A DNA stretch of 13,220 nucleotides, taken from NCBI GenBank assembly GCA_947628075.1, contig CANQYF010000028.1:1-13220 (forward strand), in the 5' to 3' direction. The position numbers were made by a program, and so were the translations under genes. Source of the stretch: an uncultured Bacilli bacterium. GTDB lineage: Bacteria > Bacillota_I > Bacilli_A > RF39 > UBA660. This document shows positions 1-7,584 of the stretch, piece by piece. Positions within the stretch are counted from its first letter, which is position 1, and each line of letters starts with the position of its first letter. The notes under the pieces were generated by a model. It worked only from the letters and a program-made list of their open reading frames with translations. It searched no databases and was not told the DNA's origin.

Positions 1-5
1 TCGTC

Positions 6-46
6 AAAAAAGGATTAAATTCCTTTTACTTTCGGCTTTTAATCCT
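6..46 (-). terminator. Rho-independent terminator at the end of the glycan operon
   Basis: Read on the minus strand, AGGATTAAA (46-38) pairs perfectly with TTTAATCCT (19-11) across an 18-base loop and is followed by a run of six T (11-6). It lies about 200 bases beyond the stop of the last clear gene and is the natural end of the leftward transcription unit. It is weaker as a plus-strand terminator because the other flank is only CTTTAC. Terminator function is inferred from the hairpin plus U-tract. Confidence 0.75.
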
Positions 47-135
47 CTTTACTAAAATTTTTCATGTCTTTATCCTGTCAATTTGTTAATTATAAATAAC
101 TATGAAAAATCATTCCATAATTTTTCTGACGTACT

Positions 136-246
136 TTATATAAAAAGCTGTATCATCAAAAATTTTGAATATACATAGTTTTTAACTTTTGCTGCTAATC
201 GTTTAGACATAAAAGATACAAAAACAATTATGGCATACAATATCAT
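136..246 (-). other. Small overlapping ORF, possible decayed gene start (36 aa)
   Basis: An ATG at 246-244 overlaps the TGA stop of the upstream glycosyltransferase (ATGA arrangement) and opens a 36-codon frame ending in TAA at 136. The peptide starts with a hydrophobic stretch (MILYAIIVFVSFM), followed by a basic segment (SKRLAAKVKNY) and a second hydrophobic tail. I do not recognise a family. No Shine-Dalgarno sequence stands in front of the ATG, so translation would depend on coupling to the glycosyltransferase. It may be a genuine small membrane peptide, the degraded 5' end of a former glycan gene, or chance. The rest of 1-242 holds only the terminator and AT-rich spacer. Confidence 0.2.
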
Positions 247-1214
247 ATTTTTATTTTAAAAATAATACCTATTAAAGTATATAACTTTAAATTTATTAAT
301 TTATAAATAATTTTATGTTTTGCGCTCATATATAATAAATATTTATTTTTTTTAAAATCTTTAAAGTTATTATTTAAATATTTTTTATATTCATTTATAA
401 TCAACTTTTTTTCTTTCATATTGTTATTTGTTCTTATTATTCTTACAATCCCACAAATATAAATATTATATATGCATAGATACTCTATTTCACTATAATA
501 TTTTTTATAAAATTTATTTTTTTTACAATAATTTATTATTTCATCAAAACTATAAAATATCTCTAAATTTCTTTTTAAATTAGAATTGTTCATTATTGAA
601 CCTTCTCTTAATAAGTAATTGTATAATGGCTTATCAATAAAAGAAACCTTCTTGGCATTTATCATAACCTTTGTGGTAAAATCAACATCTTCATACCATA
701 CATTAGATCTAAACTCAAATTTATTATTAATTAATAGTTCTTTTTTATATAATTTATTCCAGGCAGCTAACTTATATTTTAGTAAATTATTATTTATTTT
801 TTCATTTATAATTGCTGATTCAACTTTTAAAATACGATAATTTTCATCTAACAAATTATTACTGCATAAGACAATATCACTATTATTTTTTTTTGCTAGA
901 TTGTACATTTCTTCTAACATTTTTAAATCGGCAAAATCATCTGAATCGATAAAAGCAACATATTCACCTTTTATATGTTTTAAACCATAATTGCGTGCTG
1001 AGCCTAAACCACCATTTTCTTTTATAAAGGATTTAACTTTATTAGGATATTTTTTAACAAATTTATCAATTATCTTTTGTGAATTATCGGGACTTCCATC
1101 ATTTACTACAATTATTTCTATTTCTTTTAAAGTTTGATTAACTAAACTATCTAAACATTTTTCAATATATTTTTCTACATTATAAACTGGCACTATTACA
1201 CTAACTTTTATCAT
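243..1214 (-). CDS. Family 2 glycosyltransferase (capsule/exopolysaccharide type)
   Basis: This 323-residue cytoplasmic GT-A enzyme transfers a sugar from a nucleotide donor to a growing lipid-linked glycan. The N-terminal nucleotide-binding motif VPVYNVEKY (8-16) is followed by NDGSPD (38-43), ENGGLGSARNYGL (66-78) and the metal-binding FIDSDD (88-93). Acceptor-side signatures of the capsule subgroup follow: WNKLYKKELL (152-161) and WYEDVDF (173-179), where ED is the likely catalytic base region. The C-terminal 110 residues are basic and rich in Lys, Asn and Tyr, and may rest on the membrane. The ATG has AAAGGA about nine bases upstream, overlapping the stop of the sulfatase-like gene, so the two are co-translated. 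Donor and acceptor sugars cannot be read from the sequence. It is the last clear gene of the operon. Confidence 0.9.
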   Translation of the reverse strand: MIKVSVIVPVYNVEKYIEKCLDSLVNQTLKEIEIIVVNDGSPDNSQKIIDKFVKKYPNKVKSFIKENGGLGSARNYGLKHIKGEYVAFIDSDDFADLKMLEEMYNLAKKNNSDIVLCSNNLLDENYRILKVESAIINEKINNNLLKYKLAAWNKLYKKELLINNKFEFRSNVWYEDVDFTTKVMINAKKVSFIDKPLYNYLLREGSIMNNSNLKRNLEIFYSFDEIINYCKKNKFYKKYYSEIEYLCIYNIYICGIVRIIRTNNNMKEKKLIINEYKKYLNNNFKDFKKNKYLLYMSAKHKIIYKLINLKLYTLIGIIFKIKI

Positions 1215-1228
1215 ATTTTTTTATCCTT

Positions 1229-2989
1229 TCAAGTATCAAGAAAATTATGCTTTTTCACATCTTTTTGCAAATCCAAAAATTCTTTTTTTAAAATTTCTAT
1301 TTCTTTAGAAATTAATTTTTTATCTATAGTGTCTTTTAAATTATACAATTCCCCTGGATCATTAACCAAATCATAAATAGCATAAAATGAGTTATCTTCA
1401 AATTTTTTATGAACGTTTACACTCATCACCACAAGCCATTTTTTATTTCTTATACCAAACCATAAATCTCGACGATTATAATCAGGACAACCACCATCAC
1501 GAATATTTTCAAGTAATACGTAATCTCTTGCTTTGTTTTTTAATATTGAAATGCCATCATATTCTTTTGGGATTTTTATCCCATTGACATCCAATAATGT
1601 AGCAGGTATATCTTTTGAATTATGAAATCCAGTAATTTTTTGATTTTTTATATCCGTTCCCCAAAGAACAAAAGGCATATTATAGTTTTCCTTGTGAACA
1701 TTATTGACATAATTAGAACGATATGGGTCAAAAGAATAAGAAGATCCATGATCAGCACATATAGCAATATTAACATTATCTAGCATATCATGTTCTTTCA
1801 AAAAATTATATAATTTTCGTAAACAATTATCAGCATAATGTAATGAAACATCATATGATAAATTTCCTTTATAACTTTTTGGTACTTTTTTTACAAATTC
1901 AGCAATTTCATTAAATTCTTCATCTAATTGCTTAAAATCATTAGTATCATAAGTATAAAATATTTCTGGACTATGACAATCATCAACATGAATATAAGCA
2001 AAATAGGGCTTAGCATCCTTATAATTTAAAACCCAGTTTTCAAAATGTTTAAAAGTACTATCCATACTTGGAATACTTTTTTTCCAAGATTCATCTTTAG
2101 GTTTTATTTTTTTTAACATAAAGCGATTTATAAGTATATTTAAATACATTTTAAATAATTTTTTTCTTTCTTCTTTTGGTGTTAAAATTAGTTTACTATT
2201 TTTTAAATTACACCAAAAATTTTTATAAAACATTTTTTTTACTATTTTTTTATAGCGTTTATATAACTTATTGCCTTCCTCTTCATTCAATCTTTTTGTT
2301 AATTTATATTTTTTAATTACAAAAATTGGATGTTCTAATCCTTTTTCTAATAATTCTTTGGCATAATTAACTTTATTTTTGTGAAATTTTTGATATTCTT
2401 GCTCAAATATTTTGGTATCAATTTCTAAATTTGTTAAATCCATATATGGTCGAATAAATGTAACAATTTCACTATTATCTTTTAATTCTTGGAAATATTT
2501 ATGATAAAAATTTAAATTATCTTCTAACAAATCTAGATAAATTTTAAAATCTTTATCATCAAGTTCATTATTTAAATACAAATTACGATAATATTTGCCT
2601 CGATTATTCCAAAAGCCATCAAAACCAAATGGGTCAGAATAAAAATCATCGGTTACTCCAGGATAATCCTTACAAGGTAAAACAGATGGCTGACGACCAT
2701 TAAAAAAAGTTCGATAGCCATTTTTTTTAAATGTTTCCATTATATTTTCTTTATCATAAAGCCTTTTCATAAATCCACCATGTTTCATTGTATCTAAACC
2801 ACATAGTAAAGAAACAACAGCAGCTTCAGTAAATGGGGCCTCCGAATACATATTAGTACAATCTAATCCTTCTTTACGTAATTTTTCTAAAAAAGGCATC
2901 GGATTATTTCGATATGGTTGACCTATTGTTTTTTCATAATATAGTGAATCAATAACAATAAAAATCATATTTTTTTTATTATTCCTCAT
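1229..2989 (-). CDS. Soluble sulfatase-superfamily enzyme with Thr at the nucleophile position
   Basis: This 586-residue protein of the alkaline phosphatase/sulfatase superfamily has no signal peptide or membrane segment, so it should be cytoplasmic. Metal-site elements are visible: Asp14 in IVIDSL, Asp413-His414 in CADHGSS, and His432 before the MPFVLWG strand. HVDDCHSP (334-341) supplies the usual substrate-site histidines. The C-terminal IYDLVNDPGELYNL (538-551) is the classic sulfatase tail. The nucleophile region is APFTEAAVVSLLCG (51-64): Thr54 stands where sulfatases have the Cys/Ser-x-Pro-x-Arg formylglycine motif. Thr is the nucleophile in LtaS, EptA, NPP and phosphonoacetate hydrolase, so phospho- or phosphonotransfer or hydrolysis is more likely than desulfation (inference). 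Residues about 140-310 form a Lys/Tyr-rich insert. The ATG overlaps the flippase by 11 bases and is preceded by GGAG. Confidence 0.8.
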   Translation of the reverse strand: MRNNKKNMIFIVIDSLYYEKTIGQPYRNNPMPFLEKLRKEGLDCTNMYSEAPFTEAAVVSLLCGLDTMKHGGFMKRLYDKENIMETFKKNGYRTFFNGRQPSVLPCKDYPGVTDDFYSDPFGFDGFWNNRGKYYRNLYLNNELDDKDFKIYLDLLEDNLNFYHKYFQELKDNSEIVTFIRPYMDLTNLEIDTKIFEQEYQKFHKNKVNYAKELLEKGLEHPIFVIKKYKLTKRLNEEEGNKLYKRYKKIVKKMFYKNFWCNLKNSKLILTPKEERKKLFKMYLNILINRFMLKKIKPKDESWKKSIPSMDSTFKHFENWVLNYKDAKPYFAYIHVDDCHSPEIFYTYDTNDFKQLDEEFNEIAEFVKKVPKSYKGNLSYDVSLHYADNCLRKLYNFLKEHDMLDNVNIAICADHGSSYSFDPYRSNYVNNVHKENYNMPFVLWGTDIKNQKITGFHNSKDIPATLLDVNGIKIPKEYDGISILKNKARDYVLLENIRDGGCPDYNRRDLWFGIRNKKWLVVMSVNVHKKFEDNSFYAIYDLVNDPGELYNLKDTIDKKLISKEIEILKKEFLDLQKDVKKHNFLDT

Positions 2990-4493
2990 ACTTTTTTCTC
3001 CGTTCTTTAATAAGGTTTAATCCTCTTGTAATAAATTTATCTTGTTTAATTATTTTAAAATAAATAGTTACAATTATGAAATTTATTATAAAGCAAATTA
3101 CCCCTAAGAAAAACCATTGAATCAAATTATTTACAGCGAATTGATGGGTTACTAAAATAAGTATACCATAACTAAATACCCCAATTATTGCTAAAATGAA
3201 TAAGTCCAAATGATAATTTATCTTATTATTTTTAAAATAATTTTTATTTAAAATAATTGGATACATTATAAACTCTCCAACAATATAAGAAATAACTGTT
3301 GCCAATAAGACTCCAGATATACCAATTTTAAATAATAAAACAAAAGATAAAACTAAATTAACCATGCTTTGAAAAATAATGCATTTTTTTATTTTGCCAA
3401 AATATCCTAAAGCTGATGTATATACCTCTAAAGGAATTTCTATTGTTTTAAAATATAAAATCATAACTACACAAAAACTACCTAAATAAGGTAAAGTATA
3501 AGAATCTCCATAAAAAATTGAAACAAACGGAGTTATCACTACTAAAAGAGGGATGCATATGAGATTTGCTAAGTAGAAACACATTGAATTAAATTCTTTA
3601 AAAAAATCTTTAGATTTTTTACTATCTTCCACTAATAAATTTCCGACACTTGCTAATGAAGCACTACCAATTTTTTTGACAATTGTCTGTAAGGAATTTA
3701 CTATATATGAATAAGATGTATAAATAACTACAGAAGCCGAGCTTATATATTTAGAAATTAAAACTACATCAATATTATTAAATATAATATAAGCAATTTT
3801 TTGAACAATTAAATTTTTACTTTCTTTTTTAAATTCATAATCTGGCTTCACATCTTTGTAAGTAAATTCTTTATAATCTTTTTTACATATGTATATTATA
3901 AATATATTTTGAACAATAGAACAAAGCAAAAATAATAGCATTAAAGATAAAAGATCTAAATGCAAGCATAATAAAAGCATTTCACCCAAGCCACGAATAA
4001 TTATAAGAATATAAACGACTAAATGTACTTTATATAAATTTTGCCTTGCTTCTAATATAACTTTTTGGCTTGTTACCATATAATTTATAGCATTGGAAAT
4101 AATAAATAAAATAAAACAAATTTGAATATACCATAATGGTGTTGTATAATCGGATAAAAAAAAGTCTATTTTAAAAGATAAGATTAAACCTATTATAGTA
4201 ATAACTACGGCAATTTTATTATAAAAATTACGACCCCCTTTTAATATAGAATTAATTTTTTTTGTATCATCTTTACTTACTGGTTTATATAAAGAATATA
4301 AAATACTTCCTGTTAGACCAGCATCAATCAAAGAAATATATGAAAAAATTTGACTGAATAATTGATAAATACCTGTTTTCTCATTACCTAAAAAAAGCAA
4401 AAAAACTTTAATTTTAGCTACTCCAATTAAAGCCACTAAAGTAGTTAAAATTAAACTTGTTATCAAATTTTTAGTAGTCTTTTTTGTACGCAA
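2979..4493 (-). CDS. Wzx-like polysaccharide flippase (MOP/MATE superfamily)
   Basis: This 504-residue integral membrane protein with about 12-14 hydrophobic helices should move undecaprenyl-linked oligosaccharide across the membrane. Its basic start (RTKKTTK) leads into a helix at 10-34. Next comes the family-typical segment around IDAGLTGSILYSLYKP (56-71), then paired helices at about 90-140, 152-205 and 229-275. The C-terminal half has helices at about 300-330, 335-352, 372-415 and 428-480, and the protein ends in a charged tail. The length fits the Wzx/polysaccharide biosynthesis family (about 400-520). The start codon is TTG at 4493-4491, justified by AAGGTG five bases upstream; no ATG of this frame sits closer to a ribosome binding site. 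It lies 38 bases after the sulfotransferase and overlaps the sulfatase-like gene by 11 bases. The transported glycan is unknown. Confidence 0.85.
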   Translation of the reverse strand: MRTKKTTKNLITSLILTTLVALIGVAKIKVFLLFLGNEKTGIYQLFSQIFSYISLIDAGLTGSILYSLYKPVSKDDTKKINSILKGGRNFYNKIAVVITIIGLILSFKIDFFLSDYTTPLWYIQICFILFIISNAINYMVTSQKVILEARQNLYKVHLVVYILIIIRGLGEMLLLCLHLDLLSLMLLFLLCSIVQNIFIIYICKKDYKEFTYKDVKPDYEFKKESKNLIVQKIAYIIFNNIDVVLISKYISSASVVIYTSYSYIVNSLQTIVKKIGSASLASVGNLLVEDSKKSKDFFKEFNSMCFYLANLICIPLLVVITPFVSIFYGDSYTLPYLGSFCVVMILYFKTIEIPLEVYTSALGYFGKIKKCIIFQSMVNLVLSFVLLFKIGISGVLLATVISYIVGEFIMYPIILNKNYFKNNKINYHLDLFILAIIGVFSYGILILVTHQFAVNNLIQWFFLGVICFIINFIIVTIYFKIIKQDKFITRGLNLIKERRKKYEE

Positions 4494-4498
4494 AATTT

Positions 4499-4504
4499 CA
4501 CCTT
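4499..4504 (-). promoter_or_regulatory. Shine-Dalgarno fixing a TTG start
   Basis: AAGGTG on the minus strand lies five bases before TTG (4493-4491) and sets the flippase start at a non-ATG codon. The protein read from here begins with a basic cluster followed by the first membrane helix, as expected for a flippase N-terminus. Confidence 0.7.
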
Positions 4505-4531
4505 CTTTTTATTTCTCTTAATTTAATATTA

Positions 4532-5563
4532 TTATTTTTTAGAATTTGGTATTTCGTATAAGAACTCCTTTAAATTATTTTCAATATACTTTACTTCTTC
4601 TGCATATTCTTCTTTTTGATATATTTTAGTATTTTTTATTGAAATATTAGGATCAAAATATTTTCCCTTATAAGTATGTTTACGATTTTCAAATCCCAAA
4701 AATTTTTCTATGTTTTTAGTAGTTTCATCATAATTATAAATTAAATCTTCAAAATGAATCCTTAATATTTTTTTACTATTTGTTTTTATTTCTGTTTCTT
4801 TTAATTTACGAAAATGCTTACAAAACTCTTTAACATCGAAAGAAAAAGGCACACATTCATTTTTTAAAGAATATATATATTTGTTAGAAATAAAAACATC
4901 CCTTGGATCACGTTCCACTACAATCACTTTTAATTCATCACCAAAGTAATTATCAATTCTATGTAAATTATGTGGTAATAATAGTTGATCTAATAATAAA
5001 TCTTTTTCCGATTTATCAACTATATTCATAATATTATTTAAATATTTTTTTGCATATTTATAAAATTCTTCTTTACTTGGATAACTCAAATACACTTTTT
5101 TATATCTAAGAGGTCTTTTTAATTTAATTTTTTTTAAAGTTATCAAATAAACTATTTTTCTTACTATTAGTTTGAATATCATTTTTAAATTTGGCAATTC
5201 TTGCATATACCAATAAGTATTTTCTAATTTTAAAGTTGTAATATCATTCACAAAATTTATTGATTCTTTATAAAAATATTTACCTATAACATTTTTATAG
5301 TTTCCAACCCACCAAAATTTTTTGTCATATAATTCTTTCATACGAGAAAGAAATTTGTGAATTGCTTCATCACTTCTTAAAGCATTATTACCTATAAGTA
5401 ACTTGTCTTCTAAGTCAAATAAACCATCTGGGCAATGTAAAAAAACATATTCTAAATCCCCATATTCATTATTCACATTTTCATATTCTTTTATTAGATC
5501 TGTAACAGCTGATGAACCAGATGCCATATATCCCGCAGAAACAATTATTTTTCTCATATACAT
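4532..5563 (-). CDS. PAPS-dependent sulfotransferase family protein
   Basis: This 343-residue soluble protein has both 3'-phosphoadenylylsulfate-binding signatures. The N-terminal P-loop-like 5'-phosphosulfate loop is SAGYMASGSSAVTDLI (9-24). The 3'-phosphate motif is VIVVERDPRDVFISNKY (213-229), with Arg218 and Ser226 in the expected places. The segment ILRIHFEDLIYNYDETTKNI (266-285) followed by FLGF matches the usual C-terminal family region, and the late FDPNISIKNT (303-312) is also typical. It presumably sulfates a sugar of the glycan made by this locus; a phosphoryl or other acceptor role cannot be excluded. AAAGGTGG precedes two in-frame ATGs (residues 1 and 3). The first has a spacing of four and the second of ten, so the true start may be residue 3. 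It begins after a terminator-like hairpin, and I see no convincing promoter in the 121-base gap. Confidence 0.8.
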   Translation of the reverse strand: MYMRKIIVSAGYMASGSSAVTDLIKEYENVNNEYGDLEYVFLHCPDGLFDLEDKLLIGNNALRSDEAIHKFLSRMKELYDKKFWWVGNYKNVIGKYFYKESINFVNDITTLKLENTYWYMQELPNLKMIFKLIVRKIVYLITLKKIKLKRPLRYKKVYLSYPSKEEFYKYAKKYLNNIMNIVDKSEKDLLLDQLLLPHNLHRIDNYFGDELKVIVVERDPRDVFISNKYIYSLKNECVPFSFDVKEFCKHFRKLKETEIKTNSKKILRIHFEDLIYNYDETTKNIEKFLGFENRKHTYKGKYFDPNISIKNTKIYQKEEYAEEVKYIENNLKEFLYEIPNSKK

Positions 5564-5635
5564 TTAACCACCTTTACAAAGTACATAATACACTGCACAT
5601 TTTTATTAAAACTATAAATATTATAAATGATAAAT

Positions 5636-5669
5636 ATTAAAAAAGATTGTTTAATAATATCTTTTTAAT
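5636..5669 (-). terminator. AT-rich terminator-like hairpin after the dehydrogenase gene
   Basis: On the minus strand ATTAAAAAGAT (5669-5659) can pair with ATCTTTTTTAAT (5647-5636) around an 11-base loop. The second arm itself supplies a run of six T. Only one G-C pair is present, so it is probably a leaky terminator that partly separates the dehydrogenase gene from the sulfotransferase downstream. The remaining 5564-5635 is AT-rich spacer, with a TATTAT (5590-5585) lacking a good -35 partner. Confidence 0.45.
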
Positions 5670-5684
5670 GTCGTTACAAAATTC

Positions 5685-6632
5685 TTATGCCCAGAACTTT
5701 TCAGTAGGATTTTTTAAATCCACTTCCTTTAATTCAGTATCTTTTAGCATTTCATATATCTTTGATGCAAAATAGACATCATGCATACCAATACCGATAT
5801 TATATGCCATTATCCTTTCTTTATCATTTTTTCGTCCTTCACTTTTTTTATTTATTACATCCGCTACTTCGCTAAAACTTTTAAATTTATTAAAATTACC
5901 AAAATGACAAACGAGATTAGTATCATCAGCATAAATTTTATCAAAAAACAAATCACAATTCATAAAACCTCTTGTATGAACTGGTAATACTAAAACTCCT
6001 TCTTCATAATATTCATCTGGACATATATCTTTTTCAGCATAACTAATACAAGATATTACAATATCTGATCCTTTTACTAATTCTTTGGTATCTTTAACTA
6101 TATTAAAATTATAGTGTTTATAATTTTTAAATTTTTCTTCAAATAATTTTTCTTGTCCTTTATATTCAAGTAATTTAATTTCTACATCTCGATCAATAAC
6201 ATCATGTAATAATTCAAAAATAACACGTGCAACATTTCCAAGGCCCATCACTGCAATTGTTTTATAATTGGATTTTGCAAATAATAGTAATGAATGAACT
6301 GTGACGGCCGCTGTGCGATAAGCAGTTATCCAATTACCATCTAAAATTGCTAGTTGTTTACCTGTACTGGCATCTAAAAGTAATATTTCGCTATTTAAAC
6401 TTGGCTCACTTTGCGGATTTCTTGTTACTAATTTTACCCCACCAATAAATTTATTTTTGCTTGGAATCACACATGGCATAACATTTAAAAAAGAATCTGG
6501 AGTTGGCTTAATACTTATTTTTGCTGGTAACATAGTATTTTCTTTATTTTTTAATGCATCTTCAACCCATTCTAAACACGTATTTGCATTTATATTAAGC
6601 CCCTTAATATCTTCAAATGTAATAACCTTCAT
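5685..6632 (-). CDS. Ornithine cyclodeaminase/mu-crystallin family NAD(P)-dependent dehydrogenase
   Basis: This 315-residue protein matches the usual length of the OCD/mu-crystallin family, whose members perform NAD(P)-linked imine or amino-acid chemistry (ornithine cyclodeaminase, alanine or arginine dehydrogenase, SbnB-type amino-acid synthesis). Substrate-domain marks are GGVKLVTRNP (64-73, Lys67), LLLDASTGKQLAILDG (84-99) and WITAYRTAA (101-109, Arg106). The Rossmann dinucleotide loop AVMGLGNVAR spans 127-136 (G-x-G-x-x-A). Asp236/Asp237 in IYADDTNL occupy the catalytic aspartate region. All key residues seem intact, so it is probably an active enzyme, but the substrate cannot be assigned. 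It may make or remodel an amino-acid-like substituent for the glycan or for the imported compound (inference). AAGGTG lies four bases before the ATG, and a good promoter sits just upstream. Confidence 0.85.
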   Translation of the reverse strand: MKVITFEDIKGLNINANTCLEWVEDALKNKENTMLPAKISIKPTPDSFLNVMPCVIPSKNKFIGGVKLVTRNPQSEPSLNSEILLLDASTGKQLAILDGNWITAYRTAAVTVHSLLLFAKSNYKTIAVMGLGNVARVIFELLHDVIDRDVEIKLLEYKGQEKLFEEKFKNYKHYNFNIVKDTKELVKGSDIVISCISYAEKDICPDEYYEEGVLVLPVHTRGFMNCDLFFDKIYADDTNLVCHFGNFNKFKSFSEVADVINKKSEGRKNDKERIMAYNIGIGMHDVYFASKIYEMLKDTELKEVDLKNPTEKFWA

Positions 6633-6654
6633 AAAACACCTTACCTTCGTTTTT

Positions 6655-6684
6655 AGTATAACATATTTAATATTTTAATGTAAA
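6655..6684 (-). promoter_or_regulatory. Sigma-A promoter with extended -10 for the dehydrogenase gene
   Basis: On the minus strand TTTACA (6684-6679) and TATACT (6660-6655) are separated by 18 bases. TGT directly precedes the -10 hexamer, giving an extended -10. Each hexamer matches consensus at five of six positions. The predicted start near 6648 leaves a leader of about 16 bases carrying the AAGGTG ribosome binding site. The whole promoter fits in the 55-base gap after the nucleotidyltransferase stop. Confidence 0.7.
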
Positions 6685-6687
6685 CGC

Positions 6688-7584
6688 TTATACATTGTAA
6701 ATCGAATCTATTGCTTTAAGTTCATTAAAAGTATCTATTTCAATAATATCTTCAAATTGGCATTCTCTTACAGCAATTTTATAATTATGTTTTTTTTCAA
6801 CCAATTGGACTTGTTCCCAATATTTTTCTTTACCACCAGGTGAATTATACACTTCTTCAATATCACGAGCTAATTTTTTGCCATCTTCTTTATCATAATA
6901 AGATATCCCTACCATTTGGTAACAATTAACTCCACCCATTTTTTCATTAACTATTACATTATTCTTGACTTCAAGACACCAGTCTTCTGTTCTTTCTACT
7001 GGTATTCCTAAAAAGTTACTAGAATATTCATATTTTTGAATTAAATTAGGATTTGATAAATACAAATCTGATTCTAAAACATAAGCATTTTCTAATAAAT
7101 CTTTTGCGAGATATGCCGATGATATATTATTTGCTTCATTATATTTTGTATTATCAATAAATTTAATATTTGGATATTTGTGTAACAAAACTTCAAATTG
7201 TTCGGCTAAATATCCTCTAACTATATAAATTTCTTCAATGCCTGCTTTAACCACAGCATCAAGTAACGTTTCAATAATTCTTTTACCATGAACAAGCACT
7301 AAAGGTTTAGGAGTATTTAAAGTAATTGGTACCAATCTAGAACCAAAACCTGCTGCTAAAAAAATGGCTCTTTTGACTCTATAAGGCTCTAATGCCTCCA
7401 AACCTTTTTTGGTAATAGAATTATTTTCGTCAATTAATTTTTCAGTTAATAATTCATTAATTATCTTATTAACAAGACCTACCGATATATTAGTATTATT
7501 AGCTATATCTCTTTGAGATAATTTAACATTATTATTTTTTTCAATTGTTACTAAAACATCAAATTGTTTTTTAGTTAGTTCCAT
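6688..7584 (-). CDS. Winged-helix/LicC-like nucleotidyltransferase fusion
   Basis: This 298-residue protein combines two domains. Residues 1-66 form a MarR-like winged helix, with a probable recognition helix around SVGLVNKIINELLTEKLI (34-51). Residues 71-298 are a nucleotidyltransferase: AIFLAAGFGSRL (73-84) and TPKPL (91-95, Lys93) bind CTP, and Asp173 in ESDLY and Asp284 in IEIDTF are the likely metal ligands. GYLAEQF (124-130), NNISSAY (152-158), EDWCLEV (200-206) and KYWEQVQ (254-260) resemble CTP:phosphocholine cytidylyltransferase LicC. The product is presumably a CDP-linked choline, ethanolamine or aminoethylphosphonate. Its start overlaps the permease gene by 14 bases with GGAG seven bases upstream, so it is translationally coupled to the importer. 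The fusion suggests an enzyme that also regulates its operon (inference). A sugar nucleotidyltransferase is the less likely alternative. Confidence 0.85.
   Translation of the reverse strand: MELTKKQFDVLVTIEKNNNVKLSQRDIANNTNISVGLVNKIINELLTEKLIDENNSITKKGLEALEPYRVKRAIFLAAGFGSRLVPITLNTPKPLVLVHGKRIIETLLDAVVKAGIEEIYIVRGYLAEQFEVLLHKYPNIKFIDNTKYNEANNISSAYLAKDLLENAYVLESDLYLSNPNLIQKYEYSSNFLGIPVERTEDWCLEVKNNVIVNEKMGGVNCYQMVGISYYDKEDGKKLARDIEEVYNSPGGKEKYWEQVQLVEKKHNYKIAVRECQFEDIIEIDTFNELKAIDSIYNV

Noticed and set aside
104..126. Inverted repeat GAAAAAT/ATTTTTC with a 9-base loop
   Set aside because: Seven almost pure A-T pairs in very AT-rich DNA, with no T-run on either side; expected by chance.
619..840. 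Plus-strand open frame of 73 codons opposite the last glycosyltransferase
   Set aside because: Antisense to conserved glycosyltransferase motifs, composition reflects AT-rich reverse complement, no promoter or ribosome binding site seen.
5585..5625. TATAAT (5625-5620) and TATTAT (5590-5585) as promoters for the sulfotransferase
   Set aside because: Neither has an acceptable -35 at 16-18 bases; such hexamers are common in this spacer, so no promoter is called.
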